A DNA stretch of 7,413 bases from an uncultured Rickettsiales bacterium (GCA_951801155.1 CATOLK010000055.1:1-7413); one strand, 5' to 3'. Numbered from the stretch's first letter, positions 1 to 6,540 are shown. Notes: generated from the letters alone by a model not told the origin. A program made the numbers and translations.

Positions 1-250
1 CGGCTGGTAAAGTAGCGGATAATAGTGGTAACTCCTCACTTATTTTTTGATCTGTTGATTCTGCAATTAATCTAGCTAAACTTTTTAAATGATTTGTATC
101 GTAGCCTGGTAAGTTAACTTTAAACATATCACCTCTTTTTTCGACCCATGCTTCATTTGGTTCGTTAATTGAAATTTCACTTATGCCATCCTTACTCAAA
201 AGAACAGAAATTGGCTTTAAATAAACTTCTAGTGCTTCGTAACTTTTCAT
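1..250 (-). CDS. virB11: VirB11, T4SS traffic ATPase (N-terminal part, cut by window edge)
   Basis: VirB11 is the hexameric cytoplasmic AAA+-like ATPase at the base of P-type type IV secretion systems; it drives pilus assembly and substrate transfer. Only the first 83 codons are in the window, so the Walker motifs lie outside it. What is visible fits the VirB11 N-terminal domain: a helix with YLKPISVLLSKDGISEISIN (residues 9-28), then EPNEAWVEKRGDM (29-41), a typical sequence for this domain, and near the edge LPLLSATLPA (74-83), which in the family leads into the substrate-recognition strand. The ATG is 5 nt after the virB10 stop, and that order is the standard vir operon order, which supports both the identity and the start. 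No Shine-Dalgarno sequence is visible, so translational coupling to virB10 is likely. The call rests on sequence resemblance plus the neighbour. Confidence 0.9.
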   Translation of the reverse strand, partial: MKSYEALEVYLKPISVLLSKDGISEISINEPNEAWVEKRGDMFKVNLPGYDTNHLKSLARLIAESTDQKISEELPLLSATLPA

Positions 251-255
251 TTTAT

Positions 256-1824
256 TTATTTAATTTGTTTATATATTGGTAAAGTTAAATCTTGATTAAC
301 AATTACATGTATTTTTGTTCCCTGTGAAATTCTTATTGTTGGATTTTCTTCTTTTAAATTATCCACTATATCTTGCATTTCATCACCAATATTTTGTGTA
401 GCATCAATTATAGCTTGATTTGTTGCATTTGTTGTAGTTGAAGTGGAGGTTCCATCAACTGTAGTTGTAGTTACAGTATCCGTTACCTTATCAACAAGAG
501 CAGCAGTTGCTATTGTCACTATACTAGATAAGAATGCATTTCGCATAATTTGTCCATATTTATTATCAAGTTCTCCTTCAACTCCTCCTCTACCTAAACC
601 ATCGGCACTATCAGCACTAATGGATATATTTAAACCGTCAACTCTAATTATCCTAGTCCATGTTATAGCTAGTCTTGAAACTCCATTATTGGATATAGAT
701 TGAAAATTACCTATTAATCTCGATCCTTTTGGAATTAATATATTTTTACCTAATTGAGAATATATATCTCTGGATACTACAGCTCTAACTTGGGTTTTCA
801 TATCAGTATCTATTGCTGTTTCTAAAATAGCATTTATAATTTTACCCTGTGATATAACTCTTGATAGATCGGAGGTTTTTGTTGTAATAACATTACTTTC
901 TTCTTCTTTTACAGTAGCGAGACTATCTTTATTGGTAATAATTATACTATTTTGTTCATTTTCAGTACCATCTCCACCGCCTCCACCTTGCATTTTAAAC
1001 ATAGGAGACGATTTTCTTTCTTCCATTATTCTAGCCCTTTGCGCTATTTGTAATTCTCTTTCTTCTTGTTTTTTTTGTTCTTCCAAAGTCATTTCGGTAT
1101 CACCTAAAAGTTCTGGTGGTAAACCTCCAGCTGAATTTTTATTAGCATTAGAAGCACCTGTAGGAGTATCTATTGGTGGTATTATTGGACTGCTTTCTAA
1201 AATTGATGAAAATTTTTTCTTTTTTTTATCTTCTTCTTCTTGTATTTTTTTCCTTTCCAATTCTTTAGCTAATTTTTCACTTTCATTTCTTATCCTATTC
1301 ATTTCTTTTTCAAAACTTTGCAATTTTATGTTAATTAGTTCATCAACCTCCTGTTTTGTAAAAGTATTCTCATCTCTTTCTTTTTCTGGTTTTTTAATTT
1401 CTTTTATTTCTTCTTCTATATCATTACTTATACTATCTGGCAATTGTGGCAATTGCGGTAATTCCAACAATTCTCTATTGGAATCAACATATTCACTTTG
1501 ATCATTATAATTAATTCCTGTTCCTATAATGCTACTTATATCATCAATAGTTCCTCCCCCAGCTTTACCTCCAGCTTTATTATCTCTAACTATAGAATTT
1601 GGATCAACAATATCTGTTTCTTTATTGCCATTAAAAAGAAAATAACATATTATAACAACAATAAATACGGAAATTATTAAAGTTATAAGATTTGATTTAT
1701 TTTTTACGCTACCACTAGAAACACCTTGTTGATTTGTATCATTAACATCAACTACTGGATCATTTTCTTCGACGACCACTGGGTCTAATTCTTTATTACT
1801 GTTATTATCATTATTTTCTGTCAT
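256..1824 (-). CDS. virB10: VirB10, T4SS channel scaffold protein
   Basis: VirB10 spans the envelope, coupling inner-membrane ATPases to the outer-membrane pore of the T4SS core complex. Seen here (522 aa): an acidic cytoplasmic N-terminus (1-44); one membrane segment at 45-66 (core LITLIISVFIVVIICYF); a periplasmic linker with Gly patches, LPQLPQLP (122-129), a Lys/Glu-rich probable coiled coil (135-205) and a five-Gly run near 280; then the conserved TrbI/VirB10 domain (about 325-515). That domain contains GKIINAILETAIDTDMKTQV (327-346), AVVSRDIYSQLGKNILIPKG (348-367), the GLGRGGVEGELDNKYG segment (409-424), the two-helix antenna that crosses the outer membrane (about 427-490) with a Thr-rich tip (448-469), and the closing strand PTIRISQGTKIHVIVNQDL (495-513). 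Agrobacterium VirB10 is about 377 aa; the excess lies in the linker. The ATG has only a weak purine stretch (AAAGA) ahead. virB11 follows in the same operon, but virB9 is not upstream. Confidence 0.96.
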   Translation of the reverse strand: MTENNDNNSNKELDPVVVEENDPVVDVNDTNQQGVSSGSVKNKSNLITLIISVFIVVIICYFLFNGNKETDIVDPNSIVRDNKAGGKAGGGTIDDISSIIGTGINYNDQSEYVDSNRELLELPQLPQLPDSISNDIEEEIKEIKKPEKERDENTFTKQEVDELINIKLQSFEKEMNRIRNESEKLAKELERKKIQEEEDKKKKKFSSILESSPIIPPIDTPTGASNANKNSAGGLPPELLGDTEMTLEEQKKQEERELQIAQRARIMEERKSSPMFKMQGGGGGDGTENEQNSIIITNKDSLATVKEEESNVITTKTSDLSRVISQGKIINAILETAIDTDMKTQVRAVVSRDIYSQLGKNILIPKGSRLIGNFQSISNNGVSRLAITWTRIIRVDGLNISISADSADGLGRGGVEGELDNKYGQIMRNAFLSSIVTIATAALVDKVTDTVTTTTVDGTSTSTTTNATNQAIIDATQNIGDEMQDIVDNLKEENPTIRISQGTKIHVIVNQDLTLPIYKQIK

Positions 1825-1995
1825 AATCTTTATAAATTTAATCTAATTATTTAAAATTTATTATTTTAATTATTTTTAATTAATTTTAAAACATTAAAAT
1901 TATTTTGCAATTTTTTATTAATTTTTTAAAATAAATATAAAAATATTATTTATAATTAATATTATACTTCAAAAAGTCAATAGTTTAAAATTATA

Positions 1996-2024
1996 ATTAT
2001 ACCGATTTATATTATTTAAGAAAA
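1996..2024 (-). promoter_or_regulatory. Candidate virB10 promoter (weak)
   Basis: A perfect TATAAT lies at 2001-1996 on the minus strand. The hexamer 17 nt upstream is TTTTCT (2024-2019), a poor -35 that falls inside the 2019-2034 palindrome. Use of this site would give virB10 a leader of about 165 nt. The background is so A/T-rich that chance occurrence is likely; an alternative is TTGACT-N17-AATTAT at 1980-1952. Confidence 0.25.
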
Positions 2025-2034
2025 AATTTTTTCT
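2019..2034. repeat. 16-bp perfect palindrome upstream of virB10
   Basis: AGAAAAAATTTTTTCT is a perfect, loopless inverted repeat. It ends 17 nt upstream of the candidate virB10 -10 hexamer, so it could be a protein-binding site. It may equally be an accident of A/T-rich sequence. Confidence 0.5.
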
Positions 2035-2071
2035 CAGTAAGGCTAATTAATAAGAAAAAATATTTTATATT

Positions 2072-2090
2072 TATTATTTAGTAAATAATA
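2072..2090. repeat. 19-bp A/T inverted repeat, 9-bp arms
   Basis: The arms TATTATTTA and TAAATAATA are perfectly complementary around one central G. With the similar element at 2118-2136 it makes two 19-bp palindromes in 65 bp downstream of rarA. Function is unknown; transcript-end processing or termination is possible. Confidence 0.45.
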
Positions 2091-2117
2091 TTAGTATTAT
2101 TATTTTAGATAAATAAA

Positions 2118-2136
2118 TAATAATAATTTATTATTA
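2118..2136 (-). terminator. Possible rarA transcript terminator (A/T hairpin)
   Basis: The arms TAATAATAA (2118-2126) and TTATTATTA (2128-2136) are perfect complements around one base. On the minus strand the element lies about 18 nt after the rarA stop codon and is followed by TTTATTT, the layout of an intrinsic terminator. The stem contains no G-C pair, so it would be weak, and a chance palindrome cannot be excluded. Confidence 0.3.
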
Positions 2137-2154
2137 AAATATTTGAAATGTCTT

Positions 2155-3423
2155 TTAATTATTGTTGATTTTTTCTCTTAAATTATCCCAATACTCCAAT
2201 CTTTTTTTAATTTCTCTTTCAAAACCCCTTTCATTTGGTTTATAATATGTTTTTCTTTCCATATTTTCCGGAAAATAATTTTGTCCAGAAAAACAAAATT
2301 GAGTATTATGATCATAAATATATCCTTTAGAATAACCTATATCTTTCATTAATTTTGTAGGAGCGTTTAAAATATGGTTCGGTGGTGTTTGAAAGTTATT
2401 TATTTTTACATCTTTAAAAACTTCATTTTGTGCTAAATAGCCAGCATTGGATTTTGGAGCTGTAGCACAATAAATAACAGCATGAGTTAAACATAAAGTT
2501 CCATCTGGTGGACCCATCATATCAAAAGCCTTTAAAGCTGAAGTAACTTGTACAAGAGCTTGCGGATCTGCCATGCCTATATCCTCTACTGCAATATTTA
2601 ATAATCTTCTAAAAATATAATGATATTCTTCTCCTCCTTCAAGCATTCTTGCCATCCAATATAATGCAGCTTGAACATCAGAACCTCTTATTGATTTATG
2701 AAATGCACTAATCAAATTATAATGATTGTCATTTTTTTTATCGTAATTTCCTCTTTTTTTACTAACAATTTTAAGCATTTCTTCAATACTTAATTTCTTT
2801 TTTCCATCAATTTGAAATAACTCTTCGCACATATTAAGTAAATATCTACAATCTCCATTACATATATTCACTAACATTATTTTAGCTTCTTTTGTAATAG
2901 GTAATTTTTTATTTTCTTCAATTTCAGCTCTTTCAAGAACAGTTAATAAATCATCTTCATTAAGTGTTTTAAAAATTAAAATCCTACATCTCGAAAGCAA
3001 AGCTGAATTTAACTCAAAAGATGGATTCTCTGTAGTAGCACCAATTAATACTATAGTTCCATTTTCAACATATGGCAATAATACATCCTGTTGATTTTTT
3101 TTAAAACAATGTATTTCATCAATAAATAAAATTGTACTTTTATTAAAATCTTTGAATTTATTTTCTGCAATTTGAAATATTTGTTTTAATTCTTGAACCC
3201 CAGTGTTTGTAGCAGAAATGGTTTCAGAAAAATAATTTTCATTTTTAAGTAATAGTTTAGCAACTGTAGTTTTTCCAGTACCAGCGGGCCCCCAAAATAT
3301 CATTGATGGAATTTGATTCCGATTAAAAACTCTATTTAATATTCCATCTTTTTCTCTCAAATGTTCTTGTCCAACCAAATCTTTAATATCTTTAGGTCTT
3401 AATTTATCTGCTAATGGCTGCAT
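2155..3423 (-). CDS. rarA: RarA/MgsA, replication-associated AAA+ ATPase
   Basis: RarA (MgsA, Mgs1/WRNIP1 family) is a tetrameric AAA+ ATPase related to clamp-loader subunits; it acts at stalled replication forks and binds SSB and DNA ends. Seen here: the family's opening LADKLRPKDIKDLVGQEHL (4-22), Walker A GPAGTGKT (45-52), Walker B ILFIDEIH (98-105), sensor 1 GATTEN (128-133), the SRC arginine finger (Arg146), and sensor 2 GDCR (190-193). The C-terminal MgsA/oligomerisation domain follows from about 238, with AFHKSIRGSDVQAALYWMAR (240-259) and the conserved IAVEDIGMADPQAL (277-290). All catalytic motifs are intact. At 422 aa it is slightly shorter than E. coli RarA (about 447 aa) and looks complete. 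The ATG two codons before PLADKLRP is the natural start; no Shine-Dalgarno is visible, and the leader from the promoter below is only about 20 nt. It is probably transcribed independently of virB10. Confidence 0.96.
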   Translation of the reverse strand: MQPLADKLRPKDIKDLVGQEHLREKDGILNRVFNRNQIPSMIFWGPAGTGKTTVAKLLLKNENYFSETISATNTGVQELKQIFQIAENKFKDFNKSTILFIDEIHCFKKNQQDVLLPYVENGTIVLIGATTENPSFELNSALLSRCRILIFKTLNEDDLLTVLERAEIEENKKLPITKEAKIMLVNICNGDCRYLLNMCEELFQIDGKKKLSIEEMLKIVSKKRGNYDKKNDNHYNLISAFHKSIRGSDVQAALYWMARMLEGGEEYHYIFRRLLNIAVEDIGMADPQALVQVTSALKAFDMMGPPDGTLCLTHAVIYCATAPKSNAGYLAQNEVFKDVKINNFQTPPNHILNAPTKLMKDIGYSKGYIYDHNTQFCFSGQNYFPENMERKTYYKPNERGFEREIKKRLEYWDNLREKINNN

Positions 3424-3451
3424 AAAAAAACTAATAAAAATTAATACTTAT

Positions 3452-3479
3452 ATTATATCACGAAAAAATATATTTTCAA
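3452..3479 (-). promoter_or_regulatory. rarA promoter with extended -10
   Basis: On the minus strand TTGAAA (3479-3474) is followed after 16 nt by TATAAT (3457-3452), preceded by TGA, giving the extended -10 form TGnTATAAT. The predicted start is near 3445, about 20 nt before the rarA ATG. This is the best-formed promoter in the window. Its -35 lies inside the palindrome 3473-3492. Confidence 0.65.
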
Positions 3480-3492
3480 TATATATTGAAAA
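3463..3492 (-). terminator. 20-bp palindrome plus T-run: ankyrin-gene terminator and/or rarA operator
   Basis: TTTTCAATAT and ATATTGAAAA form a perfect 20-bp palindrome at 3473-3492. As minus-strand RNA it folds into an 8-bp stem with a 4-nt loop, followed by UAUAUUUUUU (to 3463). It starts 46 nt after the ankyrin-gene stop codon, which suits an intrinsic terminator, although the stem has only one G-C pair. It also covers the rarA -35, so it could instead be an operator. Confidence 0.45.
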
Positions 3493-3538
3493 ATAATTTA
3501 AATATTAACTTACTAATATTTTTTAAACATATTTTATA

Positions 3539-5947
3539 TCATGTTCGTGTTCTTTGTATAATAGCAAATTCGTTATTAAAATTTGTTAACAATCTATTCA
3601 AGTCTTCTGATAATTTTTTATTTTTAACTTCCTTTAGGGAAATATCTTTTATATTTTGTAGTATTTCTTGTTGTTTTTTTATTTCTTCATTTTGCTGTTT
3701 AATATTATTTCCAATTTTTTTAATATTTTCTAATTTTTCTATGAGCAGTAATTGAATTACTTCTTTATTTCCAAGTTCAACAGCATAATGAAGTGGAGTT
3801 TTTCCAAAATCATCTTTTTCATCTAAGTTTATTTTTTGTTGTGAAATTAATAATTTAATTATCTCTATATTTCCAAAAGCAGATGCATAGTGAAATGGAG
3901 TTGTTCCAGAATTATCTTTTATATTTATATCTATATTTGGTTGTAAAAGTAATAATTCAACTATTTTTTTATTTTTATTTTCAATAGCATAATGGAGCGC
4001 AGTTTCTCCGTCATCCGAATATTTTGCATTTACATTTATATCTGGTTTAGAAAGTAATAATTCAACTATTTCTTCATATTCATTTTTAATAGCTAAAATA
4101 AGTGGAGTTTCTCCAGAACGATTTTTTTCATTTATATTTATATCTGATCTTGAAAGTAAAATTTTAGCCATTTTTTCATTTTTTTCTTCAAGATAGTCAG
4201 ATAACAAACCATCGCTATTGCTTAAATTTATTTTTTTACTATTAAGTATAATTTCAGATATATTATTTTTTTTAGTCTCATAAATAAAATAATCAAAAAT
4301 TGATTTTTTACTATTATAAATAATATCATTTACAAATTGAAAATTTAAATCAAGATTTGGATGATTAATTATAAGTTCATTTAATTCATTATCTTTACTT
4401 TTTTCTAGATATTTAACTAAGTATTTATAACAATATTCTCTTATTTCTAATTTTGGATTACTAAATAAAGATCTTATAATTTTATTATATTCTTTATTAT
4501 CATTATTACGTTTTAAAATATGTTCAAGTAACGAACTATTATCGATAGATAAATCTTTATTAAGATCTACATCTGGAATATTAATTAAAAAATCAAGTAA
4601 TTCAATATTATTACTTTCTAAAGCTTCAATAAATGGTGAATAATAGCAATTGTTTATTTCATTTATATCCAGACCTGGAGTAGAAAATAAAAGTTTTGCT
4701 ATTTCCATATTTTTCTTTTTAACGATTTCTTTATAGTTAAAAGTTATATTATCACCATATTCATTTTTTGCATTCATTAATTCTACTATTTTTTCATTTG
4801 GTAACTGATTCAGTAATAATTTAACTATCTCTTGATTTTTATTTTCAAGAGCAAAATAAAAAACTGATTTTTTAAAATAATTTACTTCTAAAATATCCAA
4901 TTCAAAATTTATTTCTTTAAATTTATTTAATAATAAATTAGCTATTTCTGGATTCCTAATTGTTTCAAATAATTGCAATATTTCCTCTTTATTATCTAAT
5001 ATAATTGTATCAATAGATTCTGGATATTTTTCTATTAATTTTTCAAGTAATTCCTTATTATTACCATTACAACATATTATAAAAGCTTCAAAAATAATTT
5101 GTTTAAAATTAGTATTTTCATAATCAAAATACTCAGAATAACCATTTAATACATATTCTAATATTTCTAATCTTTCACTTTTACAAGCTCCAATTAAAGC
5201 ATTACGTACAAATTGAGATTCTTCTTCTCTTGTTGGTGATTTTTTAAAAAAACTATCTTCTAAAATATGAATTATTTCAGCATTATTGCCAATAAAAACA
5301 TCTTCTATCAATTCTAATTCATCATTCTTATTATTAAAATAATTTAATAATAAGAATTTAAAAATATCAATATTTGTTCCACTTTTTACAATAACACCCA
5401 TAAAATATCTTAAATTTTTTTCTTCTATTTTATTTCGTGAAATAATGTCTTGTATCATTTCAAGCGGAATTTCTATTCCAATTTGCTCAATATATTTTAA
5501 TATATTGGAAATTAATGTTTTTTTGTTTTTTGAAAAATTTTTATCTTGTACATTTAAAATATAAGAAACTAGATTATTTATTGTATTTTCATTATATTCT
5601 TCTATTTTAATAAATTCTTCATTATCTTTAGTTATGATAATTTCTTTTTTTGTAAGCAATACATAGTAATTATTATATTTGTATTTATCTTCATCAAATA
5701 ATTCAATACAAAATTTTTTTATTTCATTATTATAAATATTATATTCAATATTTTCATTATTTTTATTTTTTATTATTATAGTATTATCTTTTTTTAAATC
5801 AAGTTCTTCAAAATTTTCCTCAGTTGAATCTCTATTAAAATTAAGCTTTTCTGATATTATTTTTTGATCTGATTTGGAAAAATTGTCTATAAGCACTCTA
5901 TTGCCTTCATTTAATAATCGTATTATATCTACATTACTATCTACCAC
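3539..5947 (-). CDS. Large ankyrin-repeat protein, candidate secreted effector
   Basis: This 802-aa protein has no signal peptide or clear membrane segment. The N-terminal part (about 1-215) is Asn/Lys/Glu-rich with no family I recognise. From about 217 to 600 degenerate ankyrin-like units recur, e.g. ALENKNQEIVKLLL (366-379), KNMEIAKLLFSTPGLDIN (412-429) and ALESNNIELLDFL (442-454). Four clear ankyrin repeats follow with GETPLILAI (612), GETALHYAI (647), GTTPFHYAS (681) and GKTPLHYAV (715), spaced 35, 34 and 34 residues. A Lys/Glu/Gln-rich probable coiled coil (738-790) closes the protein. Ankyrin repeats mediate protein-protein binding, and in Rickettsiales and Legionella several such proteins are T4SS effectors acting in the host; that role here is inference. 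The start is GTG, supported by a G-run ribosome site 5 nt upstream and a promoter before it. An intracellular scaffold role is the alternative. Confidence 0.88.
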   Translation of the reverse strand: MVDSNVDIIRLLNEGNRVLIDNFSKSDQKIISEKLNFNRDSTEENFEELDLKKDNTIIIKNKNNENIEYNIYNNEIKKFCIELFDEDKYKYNNYYVLLTKKEIIITKDNEEFIKIEEYNENTINNLVSYILNVQDKNFSKNKKTLISNILKYIEQIGIEIPLEMIQDIISRNKIEEKNLRYFMGVIVKSGTNIDIFKFLLLNYFNNKNDELELIEDVFIGNNAEIIHILEDSFFKKSPTREEESQFVRNALIGACKSERLEILEYVLNGYSEYFDYENTNFKQIIFEAFIICCNGNNKELLEKLIEKYPESIDTIILDNKEEILQLFETIRNPEIANLLLNKFKEINFELDILEVNYFKKSVFYFALENKNQEIVKLLLNQLPNEKIVELMNAKNEYGDNITFNYKEIVKKKNMEIAKLLFSTPGLDINEINNCYYSPFIEALESNNIELLDFLINIPDVDLNKDLSIDNSSLLEHILKRNNDNKEYNKIIRSLFSNPKLEIREYCYKYLVKYLEKSKDNELNELIINHPNLDLNFQFVNDIIYNSKKSIFDYFIYETKKNNISEIILNSKKINLSNSDGLLSDYLEEKNEKMAKILLSRSDININEKNRSGETPLILAIKNEYEEIVELLLSKPDINVNAKYSDDGETALHYAIENKNKKIVELLLLQPNIDINIKDNSGTTPFHYASAFGNIEIIKLLISQQKINLDEKDDFGKTPLHYAVELGNKEVIQLLLIEKLENIKKIGNNIKQQNEEIKKQQEILQNIKDISLKEVKNKKLSEDLNRLLTNFNNEFAIIQRTRT
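3728..4117 (-). repeat. Tandem ankyrin-coding repeats, 102-105 bp period
   Basis: This part of the ankyrin gene encodes four successive repeats (residues 611-740). Equivalent codons recur every 102, 102 and 105 bp, and nucleotide similarity remains visible: AATAATTCAACTATTT occurs in two adjacent units (from about 3951 and 4056), and the AGTGGAGTTT core occurs near 3792 and 4101. This suggests growth by duplication of a 34-codon unit, in contrast to the diverged upstream units. Confidence 0.7.
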
Positions 5948-5952
5948 AATTA

Positions 5953-5957
5953 CCCCC
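5953..5957 (-). promoter_or_regulatory. G-run ribosome binding site deciding a GTG start
   Basis: On the minus strand TTAGGGGGT precedes the GTG at 5947-5945, with 5 nt between the G-run and the start codon. It is the only strong purine-rich ribosome site in the window and stands out against the A/T background, so it fixes the non-ATG start of the ankyrin gene. Confidence 0.65.
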
Positions 5958-5978
5958 TAAATTATTATTGCTAATATT

Positions 5979-6007
5979 AGTATTTATTAATTGTTTTTTA
6001 AAGTCAA
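5979..6007 (-). promoter_or_regulatory. Ankyrin-gene promoter
   Basis: TTGACT (6007-6002, 5 of 6 consensus bases) and AATACT (5984-5979, 4 of 6) are separated by 17 nt on the minus strand. The predicted transcription start near 5972 gives a leader of about 25 nt that contains the G-run ribosome site. Position and spacing are good; the -10 is only moderate. Confidence 0.5.
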
Positions 6008-6287
6008 CGGATAAAGATTATCTAATTTTTAGGATACTACCCAATTATAATTTAAAACTGTTTAGGCCCAAACACACTTGAAGTAAATTTTTTTTAAAAA
6101 TACTATTACATTAAAATAAAAGTATTAGAGATAAAACTAAAAAATTATCTCAAAGAGAAATAGAACAATTAGTTAATATAACTACAACTTAACTTTTTAA
6201 GTTTAAGATGTATTGAAAAATAAATACGGGAAGTCAAATAACTTGAGTGTTGGTTATTTAACCTGTGTTGAAAAAATTTTAAAATCT

Positions 6288-6338
6288 CTTGGGATTTCTG
6301 TCTTTGTGGAAATGGTGGAAAAGAAGCGGAAATGACAG
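6288..6338. repeat. Decayed palindromic intergenic repeat (GGATTCCTGC-type)
   Basis: The segment GGGATTTCTGTCTTTGTGG (6291-6309), then GAAATGGTGG (6309-6318) and GCGGAAATGACAG (6326-6338), resembles the common bacterial repeat read as 'TGGATTCCTGC-CTTT-GCAGGAATGACGG', with C-to-T and G-to-A changes. The plus-strand frame reads CLCGNGGKEAEMTVNK, comparable with the familiar repeat-derived 'FAGMTGKEAGMTV'. ATTTCTGT (6294-6301) and GTGGAAAT (6306-6313) can still pair at all 8 positions around CTTT if G-U pairs are allowed, but only on the plus strand. Identification is from memory of the repeat type; no second copy lies in the window. Confidence 0.45.
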
Positions 6339-6480
6339 TAAATAAATTTTTTTTTATTATTTTTATCAAAATAATAACTAAAAATGGGGAAATTTTTAGA
6401 TTAAAACGATATTATGATTAATAAAGTGATATTTATAAACTGTTTTAAGTTGTAATGTTGTAATTCATTTATTTTTTTAG

Positions 6481-6508
6481 TTGATTTTTAAAATATAATT
6501 TGTATAAA
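6481..6508 (+). promoter_or_regulatory. Candidate promoter of the lysine-rich protein gene
   Basis: TTGATT (6481-6486) and TATAAA (6503-6508) are spaced by 16 nt, with a predicted start near 6515, about 25 nt ahead of the ATG at 6541. Another TATAAT (6521-6526) lacks a -35 and would leave a very short leader. A/T-rich background lowers confidence. Confidence 0.35.
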
Positions 6509-6540
6509 TAAAATCATATTTATAATTATTCTATAAAACA

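Larger units (their letters stand above)
1825..2154. other. 330-bp A/T-rich gap between rarA and virB10
   Basis: No open frame, tRNA-like fold or recognisable gene is visible. The sequence is almost entirely A/T and holds several perfect short palindromes, listed separately, and weak promoter-like hexamers facing virB10. Besides the TATAAT at 2001-1996 there is TTGACT at 1980-1975 with AATTAT 17 nt downstream at 1957-1952. Both are plausible virB10 promoters, but such hexamers arise easily by chance in this composition. No remnant of virB9 was recognised. Confidence 0.6.
5948..6540. other. 593-bp divergent gap with repeat and possible coding remnants
   Basis: The left end holds the ankyrin-gene promoter and ribosome site; the right end holds a candidate promoter for the plus-strand gene. 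Between them is a patch less A/T-rich than the other gap. Plus-strand fragments read like peptide ends but are stopped quickly: CLGPNTLEVNFF (6058-6093) and KKLSQREIEQLVNITTT (about 6139-6189). Small hairpins occur at 6186-6203 (AACTTAA/TTAAGTT) and 6252-6263 (GGTTA/TAACC). A decayed palindromic repeat sits at about 6288-6338. A 66-codon minus-strand frame (6369-6169) overlaps that repeat and has no independent support. I read the region as decayed mobile or repeat sequence, with no intact gene seen. Confidence 0.5.

Noticed and set aside
443..703. Plus-strand open frame of 86 codons
   Set aside because: It is antisense to the conserved domain of virB10, with Val/Ser/Thr-rich low-complexity content and no supporting start signal.
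932..1501. Plus-strand open frame of 189 codons rich in Ser/Phe/Leu
   Set aside because: It is antisense to the Lys/Glu-rich linker of virB10, whose AAA/GAA codons read as Phe/Ser on the other strand.
1498..1680. Plus-strand open frame of 60 codons
   Set aside because: Antisense to the N-terminal part of virB10; no independent support.
1825..2154. Possible tRNA, small RNA or CRISPR array in the A/T-rich gap
   Set aside because: No cloverleaf, conserved T-loop, regular spacers or direct repeats were visible; only short palindromes.
3486..3755. Plus-strand open frame of 89 codons
   Set aside because: It runs mainly antisense to the coiled-coil end of the ankyrin gene and begins inside the 3473-3492 palindrome.
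6169..6369. Minus-strand open frame of 66 codons
   Set aside because: Its middle (ISASFPPFPQRQKSQ) is the reverse reading of the decayed palindromic repeat; there is no ribosome site and no family resemblance.
6332..6421. Plus-strand 29-codon frame starting MTVNKFFF
   Set aside because: It is short, begins in the decayed repeat and has no ribosome site; chance is more likely.
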